NCBI GenBank assembly: GCA_016712345.1
Contig: JADJRH010000011.1
Location: forward strand, 4,836,001-4,900,000
Length of the DNA stretch: 64,000 nucleotides
Reading direction: 5' to 3'
Source of the DNA: Polyangiaceae bacterium
GTDB taxonomy: Bacteria; Myxococcota_A; Polyangia; Polyangiales; Polyangiaceae
The notes under the pieces were generated by a model. The model worked only from the letters and a program-made list of their open reading frames with translations, did no database searches and was not told the DNA's origin. Positions 1-8,502 of this stretch are shown here, piece after piece; the first letter of the stretch is position 1, and the number at the start of each line of letters is the position of its first letter. Made by a program: the position numbers and the translations under genes.

Positions 1-2035
1 CCGTGCTCCGGTCACGAACCTCGTAAAGGCCGTTTCCGGCGGGCGCCCACGCGTAGCGCATGTCCGTGAGGTTCACGAAGAAGTCGTTGGTAAGGACTCC
101 CATTCGATCCGTGAACACGCCGTGCTTCGTGCCGCCGTGGTTCGTCCCGAGGACACGCATGCCGCCGACGAGCACCGTCATTTCAGGTGCGGTGAGGCCC
201 ATGAGCTGCGTGCGATCGAGCATCAGCTCCTCCGCGCTGACGGCGTAGTCCTGCTTGAGCCAGTTGCGGTAGCCGTCGTGGATCGGCTCGAGCACCGAGA
301 AGGACTCCGCGTCCGTCATGGCCTCGGTCGCGTCACCTCGTCCCGGAGCGAAGGGCACGGTCACGTCGACGCCGGCCGCGCGGGCTGCCTGCTCGACACC
401 GACGTTGCCCGCCAGCACGATCACGTCTGCGACGCTCGCGCCTGTGTCGTTGGCGATGCCCTCAAGCACGCCGAGAACTCGGGCGAGACGGGTCGGCTCA
501 TTGCCCTCCCAGTCCTTCAGCGGGGCCAGGCGAATGCGGGCGCCGTTCGCACCGCCGCGCATGTCCGAGCTGCGGAAGGTGCGCGCGCTGTCCCAGGCGG
601 TGCTGACCATGTCGCTCACCGACAGGCCGCTCTTCGCGATGCGCGCCTTGACGGCGTCGACGTCGTACTTGGTGCTGCCGGCGGGAACCGGATCCTGCCA
701 GAGCAGGTCTTCCTTCGGCACGTCGGGACCGACGTAGCGGGCCTTGGGACCCATGTCGCGGTGCGTGAGCTTGAACCAGGCACGTGCGAACACCTCGGAG
801 AAATACGCCGGATCCTTGTGGAACCGCTCCGATATCTTCCGGTAGGCGGGATCCTTGATCATCGCCATGTCGGCGTCGGTCATGATCGGGTTGTGCCGGA
901 TCGACGGGTTCTCGACGTCGACGGGCTTGTCCTCTTCTTTGATGCTGACCGGCTCCCACTGCCAAGCGCCGGCGGGACTCTTCTTGAGTTCCCACTCGTG
1001 CTTGAAGAGCATCTCGAAGTAGCCGTTGTCCCAGCGCGTCGGGTGGGTGGTCCAGGCGCCCTCAAGGCCGCTCGTGACAGTGTCGCGCCCGAAGCCTTTG
1101 CCTTTGGGGTTCTTCCACCCGAGGCCCTGCTCGGTGAGGTCGGCCGCCTCCGGGTTCGGGCCGAGCACGCTCGCGTCGCCGTTGCCGTGGCACTTGCCAA
1201 CCGTGTGGCCGCCGGCAGTGAGCGCGACCGTCTCTTCGTCGTTCATCGCCATGCGCGCAAAGGTGAGACGTACGTCCTCGGCCGTGCGAAGCGGATCGGG
1301 CTTACCGTTCACGCCCTCCGGGTTGACGTAGATGAGGCCCATTTGCACGGCAGCCAGCGGGTTGTCGAGCGTCTCGCGGCTCTGCCCTTCGTACCGGTTC
1401 GCGGCGAGAAACTCTTTCTCGGAGCCCCAGCTGATGTCTTTCTCGGGATGCCAGATGTCTTCACGACCGAAGCCGAAGCCGAACGTCTTCAGGCCCATTG
1501 ACTCATAGGCGACGGTTCCGGCGAGAATGAGGAGGTCCGCCCAGCTCACGTGGTTGCCGTACTTCTTTTTGATTGGCCACAACAAACGGCGCGCTTTGTC
1601 GAGGTTGGCGTTGTCGGGCCACGAGCTGATGGGAGCGAAGCGCTGGTTGCCTGTGCCGGCGCCGCCACGGCCGTCCGCGACGCGGTAGGTGCCGGCCGCG
1701 TGCCAGGCCATGCGCACGAAGAGGCCGCCGTAGTGCCCCCAATCTGCGGGCCACCACGCTTGGCTCTCCGTCATGAGCGCGTGCAGATCCTTTTTCAGCG
1801 CGGCGACGTCGAGCTTCTTCAGCGCCTCGCGGTAGTTGAAGTCGGCACCGAGCGGATTGGTCTTCCGGTCGTGCTGATGGAGGATGTCGAGGTTGAGCGC
1901 CTTCGGCCAGAAGTCCATGGTCGAGGTGCCGACGCTCGTGTTGCCGCCGTGCATGACCGGGCACTTGCCCAGTGCACGGGCCTTGACCTCGGTGGCGTTC
2001 GGTTGTGTAGCGATGGGGCCTTTCGAATCACTCAT
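1..2035 (-). CDS. katG: Catalase-peroxidase KatG (C-terminus beyond window)
   Basis: Bifunctional haem enzyme that removes hydrogen peroxide by catalase and peroxidase reactions in the cytoplasm. About 678 of the usual 720-740 residues are inside the window; the C-terminal end lies left of base 1. The distal haem triad is visible in RMAWH (Arg108, Trp111, His112). The partner Tyr (GLIYVNPEG) and Met (RMAMNDEE) of the Met-Tyr-Trp adduct are present, and the proximal His lies in GGHTVGKCHG. The start ATG at 2035 overlaps the stop of the upstream Fur-family gene (ATGA), so the two genes are very probably co-transcribed and translationally coupled, as in furA-katG of mycobacteria. Identity is secure. 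The opposite strand has a long open frame that is only a shadow of this gene. Confidence 0.96.
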   Translation of the reverse strand, partial: MSDSKGPIATQPNATEVKARALGKCPVMHGGNTSVGTSTMDFWPKALNLDILHQHDRKTNPLGADFNYREALKKLDVAALKKDLHALMTESQAWWPADWGHYGGLFVRMAWHAAGTYRVADGRGGAGTGNQRFAPISSWPDNANLDKARRLLWPIKKKYGNHVSWADLLILAGTVAYESMGLKTFGFGFGREDIWHPEKDISWGSEKEFLAANRYEGQSRETLDNPLAAVQMGLIYVNPEGVNGKPDPLRTAEDVRLTFARMAMNDEETVALTAGGHTVGKCHGNGDASVLGPNPEAADLTEQGLGWKNPKGKGFGRDTVTSGLEGAWTTHPTRWDNGYFEMLFKHEWELKKSPAGAWQWEPVSIKEEDKPVDVENPSIRHNPIMTDADMAMIKDPAYRKISERFHKDPAYFSEVFARAWFKLTHRDMGPKARYVGPDVPKEDLLWQDPVPAGSTKYDVDAVKARIAKSGLSVSDMVSTAWDSARTFRSSDMRGGANGARIRLAPLKDWEGNEPTRLARVLGVLEGIANDTGASVADVIVLAGNVGVEQAARAAGVDVTVPFAPGRGDATEAMTDAESFSVLEPIHDGYRNWLKQDYAVSAEELMLDRTQLMGLTAPEMTVLVGGMRVLGTNHGGTKHGVFTDRMGVLTNDFFVNLTDMRYAWAPAGNGLYEVRDRST

Positions 2036-2544
2036 GGCGTGCTGTCCTCTCTGGGTTCTCGCTTCTGCTTGGGTGCAGAATCTCGGTTCGACTCCGCTGC
2101 CTTCTGGCACTCCGCGCAGAGCCCACGCACCTCGACATGAGCGTCGACGATGCTGCCGAAGTTCTTTAGAGCGTCGGGCAGGCGAAGCCCGTTGAGTTCT
2201 TCGCTCTCGAAGTCTCGCACCAGCCCGCAGCGTACGCAGACGTAGTGGTGGTGCGGGTCGAGGTTCGCGTCGAAGCGGACTCCGTCGCGCTGTGGCCCGA
2301 GCATGGTGACCAGCCCGAGGTCGTGAAGCTTCGACAACGTCCGGTAGACCGTGTCGAGCGAGACCGTCGGCACGCGCTGCTGCACCGCGCGGAAGATGGC
2401 ATCTGCGTCGGGATGATCCTCGGTGCCCGCCAGTTCTCGGAAGATCTCGAGCCGCTGATGGGTCAGCTTGACGCCCGCTTCCTTTGCGACCGCCTTGAGG
2501 CGCTCAAGCCGTTGCTCGCTGCGATTAGATTCCGATTTGCGCAT
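2032..2544 (-). CDS. perR: Fur-family peroxide regulator, PerR-like
   Basis: A 170-residue metal-dependent repressor of the Fur family. The N-terminal winged helix (about residues 15-85) contains the recognition stretch TVSLDTVYRTLSKL. The dimerisation/metal domain has HHHYVC and two CxxC pairs (Cys103/Cys106 and Cys143/Cys146) for structural zinc. Candidate regulatory-site ligands are His44, Asp92, His98, His100 and Asp111. The residue after the first CxxC is Asp (RDF), as in PerR, rather than the Glu usual in Fur, which favours peroxide sensing. The gene directly precedes katG with a 4-base overlap, the classic target of PerR/FurA. The last ~20 residues are charged and probably disordered. 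The Fur family is certain; the PerR subtype is inferred from Asp111 and context. Confidence 0.9.
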   Translation of the reverse strand: MRKSESNRSEQRLERLKAVAKEAGVKLTHQRLEIFRELAGTEDHPDADAIFRAVQQRVPTVSLDTVYRTLSKLHDLGLVTMLGPQRDGVRFDANLDPHHHYVCVRCGLVRDFESEELNGLRLPDALKNFGSIVDAHVEVRGLCAECQKAAESNRDSAPKQKREPREDSTP

Positions 2545-2880
2545 AGTTCGTAGTTGCGGATGATACGCAGGTAGGAACGTAATCAGGGCTAGCCTTCATG
2601 TCAATCGGGCCGGCTCTTCGGAGGATTCAACGCGTCGTGCGAAGTGCCCGTCGCGTGAGGACATACAGGCTGATTGGGGCCGTCATCGCTCACGCCCGCG
2701 ACTCGGTGCGTTTCAGCCAAGTGCGGGCGGACGGGCCGGGTGGTGGAGGATTGGGTCGGGCACGCGGTCAACCGAGTACGAAGCGCGCTCGCCCTCGCGC
2801 CCCTCCCTGAGCGAGCGAAGCGAGCGATTTGGGAGGGGCCGGGCGGCGCGCCAGCGCCGGCCGGGGGGTGGGCATCCTGT
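2545..2880. other. Non-coding gap with low-complexity G+C-rich stretch
   Basis: This stretch between the perR start and the stress-protein remnant has no convincing gene. Frames open here are arginine-rich and lack any recognisable motif. A short simple-sequence patch (GAGCGAGCGAAGCGAGCGA) lies near 2810-2828. The perR-katG promoter should be in the first ~100 bases left of this gap, but I could not identify a clean Fur/PerR box by eye. Confidence 0.5.
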
Positions 2881-3142
2881 GCTCACGTACCTGTTGACCG
2901 CGCCGGTGAAGGTGGTCAGGGCGCGTTCACGGGCTTTTCGAAGGCATCGCCGCGTCTTGGGTGAGGCGCGCGAACACAACGCCGACCTCGTGGTGGTCGG
3001 CACGCGAAAGCGCACTTGGTTTGATCGCCTCGTCGCCGGCAGCGTTGCCGAGCAGATCGTGAATCGAGCAAAGCGCTCGGTGCTCGTGACCCCCTTGGAC
3101 GACGCGAGGCCGCTCACCGGCGCTCCGCTCGCCCGCGCTTAG
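2879..3142 (+). pseudogene. Universal stress protein, C-terminal remnant
   Basis: Only the last third of a UspA-type domain is recognisable: ADLVVVGTRKRTWFDR followed by LVAGSVAEQIVNRAKRS and VLVTP. This matches the G-x2-G-x9-G(S/T) nucleotide-loop region that ends the family fold (here GTRKRT...AGSVAEQ). A functional UspA domain is about 140-150 residues. The open frame here is 87 residues, and its first 35 residues (arginine-rich) do not look like the family. The 5' part therefore appears lost or scrambled. It sits among stress genes (katG, trehalose), which may reflect the original context. Probably non-functional. Confidence 0.65.
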
Positions 3143-3189
3143 CGCTGGGCCCCGGGGGGGAGCCCAGTGGGGCGCGAGAGTCGCGGCGC

Positions 3190-4959
3190 TTATGACCCAT
3201 ACTCCGACCAGCGGGGAGAAGCGGCAAACGCCGCGTGAATCAGCCCGACGTGCGAATATGCCTGCGGGAAGTTACCCCACATCACATGCGAAGCCGGATC
3301 GAGATCTTCTGAGAGGAGGCCTAGAGGCGACTTCACGTCACGTATGTGATCCATCAGCGCTCTCGCTTCGTCGGTGCGGCCGAGCCTGGCGAGAGCTTCA
3401 ACCTGCCAGAAGGTGCAGAGCATAAAGGCGACTGCGGGGACCCCAAAACCGTCGTTCGTCCTGTAGCGCTTGAGCCAACCACCGTGCGCCAGATCATGCT
3501 GTACCGCATTTACAGTGGCGTGGAGACGCGGGTCGTTCGCTGGAAGAAGCTGGAGCGTCACGGCCTGAAGGAGAGCCGCATCCACCTCTGTGCCCCCGTA
3601 GTCTGCGACAAGGCACTGACGCGACGGATCCACCGCGCGGCTTAAAAGCTCCGCTCGAATCATTTGGGCAGCCGCCTCGAATTCAGCAGCATTGGCGGGC
3701 TTGTGTTGCTTGGCGATGCGCGTCATCCGGTCGGCTGCGGCCCAGCACATGAGCGAGCTGAAGGTCTGCGGGCGCCATTCGGAGCGGTACTCCCAGATTC
3801 CAGCGTCCGGTTGGCCTGCAACGGAAACCGCCTTGCGAGCGAGGCGTGTGACAAGGTCAAGCACAGGTGGCGTTACCTGATCACGAAACCGCGCATCCAG
3901 GAAGAGCGGGGTCAGCGCGAGCACCATTTCACCGAAAACATCGTGTTGTTTGTGCACGGCCGCTCCGTTACCAATTCGAACCGGCTTTTCACCGCGGTAA
4001 CCCGGCCAGTCGTCGAGCACATGTTCGACCAGATCGTTTTTGCCATCGATTCGATAGAGCGGCGCCAAGTCGAGATCGGGAGCGGACGTGGCGACGTTCA
4101 ACAAGAAATGCAGAAACTGCTCGCGCTCTTCAAAGTGACCGAGCAACCTGAACGCGCCGAGCGCGTAATAAGCGTCCCGCAGCCAGCAATACCTATAGTC
4201 CCACGTGCGGCCCGAGCCCGGCGCCTCGGGGATCGAAGTGGTCAGCGCAGCGACGATGGCTCCGGTGTCCTCGAAGCAGTGCAACTTCAGAGCGAGCGCG
4301 GATCGGATAACCTCTTCTTGGTAGATGGGCGGGATGTCGCAGTGCTTGACCCATTGTTGCCAGTACTTCACGGTCTCGCGCAGGAAGCGTTCGCACAGCG
4401 GCTCCAGCGCCTCCTCAACGGGCGCTCCCCATGCGAGCACAAAGTGCTTGCGCCCTGTGAGCCCAAACGGTTCTCCGTCGAGATACGATAGCGATGCGTC
4501 GGTGGTGAGGCGCAGCTCCGAGTCGTACCCGTGAAACGCGATGTGGTGTGAACCAAGCTCCCGACGCGGACGCGCCCGCGTCCAGCCAAACACGGGATCG
4601 CACGTCACGCGAATACGTGGAGTGCCTGCCAACGGTTCGACGATGCGCACAAGCTTTGTCGGGCGAAAGCTGCGCTCGTATTGGATGAAGCGCGGGGCGA
4701 AGTCGAGCACGCGGAACGATCCGTCCGGCCCGTCGAACCGCGTTTCGAGAACGTTGGTGTTCGGAAGGTAGCGCTGCGTCCCGACTTGCCCATCCGCGGG
4801 GGCGATCGTGAAAGCGCCGCCGTCACGCTCGTCGAGCAGTTTCGCAAACACGGGCGGCGAGTCGAAGCGCGGCATGCAGGACCAAACGATTGCACCGTCC
4901 CGTCGCACGAGCGCCGAGAGCTGGCAATTGCCAATAAGACCGAGGTCAGCGAGCATCAT
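3190..4959 (-). CDS. Glycoside hydrolase family 15 (glucoamylase/trehalase-like)
   Basis: A 589-residue protein of the bacterial GH15 trehalase/glucodextranase-like group, with an N-terminal beta-sandwich domain (about residues 1-200, starting LADLGLIGNCQLSALVRRDG) and an (alpha/alpha)6 barrel. Hallmarks are RTWDYRYCWLRDA (about residue 255), GIWEYRSEWR with the candidate catalytic Glu, and the C-terminal motif SEDLDP...MWGNFPQAYSH. No signal peptide, so probably cytoplasmic. It is divergent from otsA across about 60 bases, implying a shared promoter region and a role in hydrolysing trehalose or alpha-glucans made or spared by that operon. The substrate cannot be assigned from sequence: family members act on trehalose, starch dextrins or isomaltose. 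Two adjacent ATG codons open the frame. Confidence 0.9.
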   Translation of the reverse strand: MMLADLGLIGNCQLSALVRRDGAIVWSCMPRFDSPPVFAKLLDERDGGAFTIAPADGQVGTQRYLPNTNVLETRFDGPDGSFRVLDFAPRFIQYERSFRPTKLVRIVEPLAGTPRIRVTCDPVFGWTRARPRRELGSHHIAFHGYDSELRLTTDASLSYLDGEPFGLTGRKHFVLAWGAPVEEALEPLCERFLRETVKYWQQWVKHCDIPPIYQEEVIRSALALKLHCFEDTGAIVAALTTSIPEAPGSGRTWDYRYCWLRDAYYALGAFRLLGHFEEREQFLHFLLNVATSAPDLDLAPLYRIDGKNDLVEHVLDDWPGYRGEKPVRIGNGAAVHKQHDVFGEMVLALTPLFLDARFRDQVTPPVLDLVTRLARKAVSVAGQPDAGIWEYRSEWRPQTFSSLMCWAAADRMTRIAKQHKPANAAEFEAAAQMIRAELLSRAVDPSRQCLVADYGGTEVDAALLQAVTLQLLPANDPRLHATVNAVQHDLAHGGWLKRYRTNDGFGVPAVAFMLCTFWQVEALARLGRTDEARALMDHIRDVKSPLGLLSEDLDPASHVMWGNFPQAYSHVGLIHAAFAASPRWSEYGS

Positions 4960-5018
4960 GGCAAGCGTGTATCACATAATGATTGGATCTCCAAGCATCG
5001 TGTGCTAGCTTGGCATTT

Positions 5019-7253
5019 ATGCGTCGCGCCACCCGATTCCTTTCGGTACTTCTCGCCGGTCTCGCGCTTCTCGCCGTGGCTGGCTATTTCCTGCTCGCGC
5101 AAACAACGCGGCAGTGGTTTGACGCGGACCTTGCGCTGCGGTCTCAGCTCGCCGTTTCGTCGGCGCGGCAAAGCCTTGAAAACAACTGGGGGGCGGACCG
5201 CGCCCGGCTGACCGAAACGCTGGCCGACATTACACGGGACGAGCGCATCATGGGAGCCGCGGCTTGCTCCATTCGCGGTGAGCTGCTCGCCGCAACAGAT
5301 TCCTACCCCGCCGAGTTCTCCTGTCGCTCGGTGCTCGAACGAATGGGCCGCGCGGTCCCGCTGGGCACCCTGTCGTGGTCCATGACGCCTGAGTTGCCTT
5401 CGGGCAGCGTGCATCTGAGTGTCACGCTTATCGGGGAGGCGGCGCAACCGATCGGCGCCGTCGTCCTCGTTCACGATCTGAGCTACTTAAACCGGCGCGA
5501 AGAGACAACCCGAAACCTACTTATCCTCGCATTCTTCATTCTGTCGGTTGGTGCCTCGCTCGTTACGCTCATCGCTGCACGGCTCGCTTGGAAGGGCTGG
5601 ACGATCGAACTGCAGCGGGCCCTGAAGGGAGATGCGACAACGGAGTTTCAGCCGCTCGTCCGAGATGTGAGAGCGCTTGCCGAGCGTTTGGCGAGCGAAC
5701 GTGAACGAGAGGCCCGCGGCGGGCTGTGGAGCCCGGAGCGTCTCCGTTCAACGCTGACGCAATACCTCCAGGGAGAGCGGGTGGTCATCCTCGCCAACAG
5801 GGAGCCCTACATTCACGAAAAGACCGCCGACGGCATCAAGGTGTTGCACCCGGCGAGCGGGCTGGTGACCGCGCTCGAACCGGTCATGCGCGCTTGCTCT
5901 GGAGTGTGGGGAGCCCACGGCAGTGGCAGCGCAGACCGAGAGACTGTCGACAGCCACGATCGCGTTCTCGTCCCACCCGGCGAGGAGTCGTATTCTGTTC
6001 GCCGCGTATGGCTCAAAGAAGACGAGGAAAACGGCTATTACTATGGCTTCTCCAACGAGGGGCTTTGGCCGCTCTGCCACGTCGCGCACGCTCGGCCGAT
6101 CTTTCGAGCCGAGGACTACGAACACTACGTCGCGGTGAACCGCAAGTTCGCCAATGCGGTCTGCGAAGAGGTCGATTCAGACGATCCGATCGTCCTCGTT
6201 CAAGACTACCACTTCGCCCTGGCTCCCAAGATGATCCGAGAGCGGCTGCCGCGGGCAACCATCATCACGTTTTGGCACATTCCGTGGCCCAACGCCGAGC
6301 GCATTGGCATTTGCCCTTGGCGCGATGAGCTGATCTCCGGGCTGCTCGGATCGAGCATTTTAGGCTTTCACACCCAGCAGCACTGCAATAACTTCATCGA
6401 CTCGGTGGACGCTTTCATGGAAAGCCGCATCGATCGCGAGTCAAACGCGGTCATTCAAGGCGCTCGGCGAACCATCGTGCGCCCATACCCCATCTCCATC
6501 GAGTGGCCGGTACATTGGCTCACCAAGGTTCCTCCCGTTGCCGAATCGCGGAGGCTGGTTCGCAAAGAACTTGGACTCGCGGACGATGCGCTGCTCGGTG
6601 TTGGTATTGACCGCCTCGACTACACCAAAGGCATTGAAGAACGTCTGGCGGCCGTGGATGAATTGCTGACTCGGCACCCGGAATTTCGTGGCAAGTTCAC
6701 GTTCATCCAACTCGCGGCACCGAGCCGAACCAAAATCCCACGATATCGGGAGTTAAACGAACGCGTGGAGGCAGTCGCTGCGGAAATCAACTCCAAGTGG
6801 TCTTCCGGAAACTACCGCCCCATCGTGCTCCTAAAATCGCACCACGAACCCATGGCGGTCTTCCAATACTACCGTGCGGCTGAGTTTTGTTATGTGAGCA
6901 GCCTGCACGATGGGATGAACCTCGTGGCGAAGGAGTTCGTCGCGGCCCGAGACGACGAGCGCGGGGTTCTCGTGCTCAGCGAGTTTACCGGCGCCGCGCG
7001 CGATCTGACTGAAGCGCTGATTGTCAACCCGTACGACCTGCGTCAAGCAAGTGACGCGATTGCAGCCGCTCTGCGGATGCCGGTGGAAGAGCAGAAAGAA
7101 CGTATGCGGTCAATGCGGCGCCTCGTGTCGGAGTTCAACGTTTACCGATGGGCGGGTAGAATGTTGGTGGATGCGGCAGAACTCCGGCGCAAAGAGCGGA
7201 TGTCCGGTCGCCTGGGGGTCACGGGCGCGACCACGCGAAGCGAGGCGGCATGA
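5019..7253 (+). CDS. otsA: Membrane-anchored trehalose-6-phosphate synthase (GT20)
   Basis: Transfers glucose from a nucleotide sugar to glucose-6-phosphate to make trehalose-6-phosphate. The C-terminal ~500 residues are a full GT20 domain: ILANREPYIHE, FHTQQHCNNF, the strongly conserved GIDRLDYTKGIEERLAAV, and LHDGMNLVAKEF. Unusually for OtsA (about 460-490 residues), about 250 residues precede it. These comprise a transmembrane helix at residues ~5-27, a presumed periplasmic stretch of ~140 residues, a second helix (LLILAFFILSVGASLVTLIA) and a HAMP-like helical linker, which together resemble a sensor-kinase input module. I chose the ATG at 5019 because it begins the hydrophobic helix; a TTG at 4983 is also in frame. 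It overlaps otsB by 4 bases. Confidence 0.93.
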   Translation: MRRATRFLSVLLAGLALLAVAGYFLLAQTTRQWFDADLALRSQLAVSSARQSLENNWGADRARLTETLADITRDERIMGAAACSIRGELLAATDSYPAEFSCRSVLERMGRAVPLGTLSWSMTPELPSGSVHLSVTLIGEAAQPIGAVVLVHDLSYLNRREETTRNLLILAFFILSVGASLVTLIAARLAWKGWTIELQRALKGDATTEFQPLVRDVRALAERLASEREREARGGLWSPERLRSTLTQYLQGERVVILANREPYIHEKTADGIKVLHPASGLVTALEPVMRACSGVWGAHGSGSADRETVDSHDRVLVPPGEESYSVRRVWLKEDEENGYYYGFSNEGLWPLCHVAHARPIFRAEDYEHYVAVNRKFANAVCEEVDSDDPIVLVQDYHFALAPKMIRERLPRATIITFWHIPWPNAERIGICPWRDELISGLLGSSILGFHTQQHCNNFIDSVDAFMESRIDRESNAVIQGARRTIVRPYPISIEWPVHWLTKVPPVAESRRLVRKELGLADDALLGVGIDRLDYTKGIEERLAAVDELLTRHPEFRGKFTFIQLAAPSRTKIPRYRELNERVEAVAAEINSKWSSGNYRPIVLLKSHHEPMAVFQYYRAAEFCYVSSLHDGMNLVAKEFVAARDDERGVLVLSEFTGAARDLTEALIVNPYDLRQASDAIAAALRMPVEEQKERMRSMRRLVSEFNVYRWAGRMLVDAAELRRKERMSGRLGVTGATTRSEAA

Positions 7254-8008
7254 AACACCTTTTATCCCCCGAAAACGATGAGGTTCTCGCTCAACTAGCG
7301 TGGTCTCGGGTGCTCCTGGCGTTTGACTTCGACGGCACGTTGGCCCCCATTGTGGCCGACCGAGACGCGGCGCGAATGCGGGCGCGGACGAGCGAGCTTT
7401 TCATCAAGGTGTGCAGCCTTTATCCGTGCGCCGTGATCTCGGGCCGCAGCCAATCCGACGTGTCTGCGCGCCTCGGCGCAGCCGCGGTCAAATACGTCGT
7501 CGGCAATCACGGCCTTGAGCCCGGCGCCAGCTTGGATGAGTTCGAAGCGGAAATTGCCGAGGCGCGCGCATCGCTCGAGCGAACGCTGGCGGGCACCGCC
7601 GGCATCGACGTGGAAGACAAGCGCTACTCACTCGCGCTCCACTATCGGAGGTCGAGAAACAAACGTCAGGCGCGCTCCACAATCCTTGCGGCTGTGACGG
7701 CGCTGCCGGTACAAATGCGGGTCGTTACGGGCAAGCTCGTGGTCAACGTCGTTCCAGAACGCGCCCCAAACAAGGGCGACGCTCTCTTAGAACTGCGAAA
7801 GGCCGAGCAGGCCGACACAGCACTCTACTTGGGGGATGATGTCACCGACGAGGACGTGTTCGAGCTTGACCAACCGGGGCGACTGTTGACAGTGCGCGTG
7901 GGTGAATCCCGTTCTTCGGCAGCGGCGTACTTTCTCCGCGACCAGAACGAGACGGATCGTCTGCTTGCCAAGCTCATTTCGCTCCGAGAAAAACGTACTG
8001 CGGCATGA
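7250..8008 (+). CDS. otsB: Trehalose-6-phosphate phosphatase
   Basis: HAD-superfamily phosphatase of 252 residues that dephosphorylates trehalose-6-phosphate to trehalose, completing the OtsAB pathway. Motif I is FDFDGTLAP with the nucleophile and acid/base Asp residues, motif II is AVISGRS, and motif IV is YLGDDVTDEDVFE, which binds magnesium. The cap domain lies between. The start ATG overlaps the otsA stop, and the stop overlaps the start of the next gene, so otsA-otsB-marR form a tightly coupled operon. Length and motifs are normal for the family. Confidence 0.95.
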   Translation: MKHLLSPENDEVLAQLAWSRVLLAFDFDGTLAPIVADRDAARMRARTSELFIKVCSLYPCAVISGRSQSDVSARLGAAAVKYVVGNHGLEPGASLDEFEAEIAEARASLERTLAGTAGIDVEDKRYSLALHYRRSRNKRQARSTILAAVTALPVQMRVVTGKLVVNVVPERAPNKGDALLELRKAEQADTALYLGDDVTDEDVFELDQPGRLLTVRVGESRSSAAAYFLRDQNETDRLLAKLISLREKRTAA

Positions 8009-8478
8009 CCAAACAAACCGATTCAAACGCGAGCTACCCCTTGGGCCCCGCGCTCGACTTCCTTCAGCGGCTTTGGCAGCTAAACCATGCGCTTGAAAAG
8101 GTTTCGATCCGCATGGAAAAGCGCCTGGGTGTGACGGCGCAGCAACGCTTCATCCTGCGGTGCGTGGGAAAGTACCCCGGCATGACGGCCGGTCACTTGG
8201 CGAGTTTGCTCCACCTAGACCCGGGCACGGTGTCCGCGTCGCTCAGACGCCTTGAAAGCAAGCACCTGCTGGAGAGGCGACGTGACCCAAAGGACAATCG
8301 CCGCGTGTCGCTCGGCCTCACGGCAAAGGGGCGCGCGCTCGACCGCCCGGCGACGGGCACAGTTGAAAACGCTGTGGAGCGCCTTCTTGATGTGGCACCT
8401 GAAAACGAGCTGGCGTCGCTGGTGAAGATCGTCGAACAACTCACGGCCTTGCTCGAAAGAGAAATGGCTGCCGAATAG
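8005..8478 (+). CDS. MarR-family transcriptional regulator
   Basis: A 157-residue winged-helix regulator. The core is LGVTAQQRFILRCVGKYP, GHLASLLHLDPGTVSASLRRLE (recognition helix) and the wing LLERRRDPKDNRRVSL, all typical of MarR. It overlaps otsB by 4 bases (ATGA), so it is co-expressed with the trehalose genes and is a plausible regulator of this operon or of the divergent GH15 gene. The ligand is unknown. Confidence 0.9.
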   Translation: MTKQTDSNASYPLGPALDFLQRLWQLNHALEKVSIRMEKRLGVTAQQRFILRCVGKYPGMTAGHLASLLHLDPGTVSASLRRLESKHLLERRRDPKDNRRVSLGLTAKGRALDRPATGTVENAVERLLDVAPENELASLVKIVEQLTALLEREMAAE

Positions 8479-8502
8479 TTGGCGGGCCGGACAACCGCGC
8501 TC

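Noticed and set aside
122..1501. Long open frame (459 codons) on the plus strand
   Set aside because: It is antisense to katG, whose catalytic motifs are all on the minus strand. The plus-strand translation has no domain character and arises from G+C-rich third positions.
2598..2810. Short arginine-rich frames between perR and the stress-protein remnant
   Set aside because: No ribosome site, no family pattern and low-complexity composition.
3664..4491. 275-codon plus-strand frame opposite the GH15 gene
   Set aside because: Antisense shadow; the GH15 motifs are on the minus strand.
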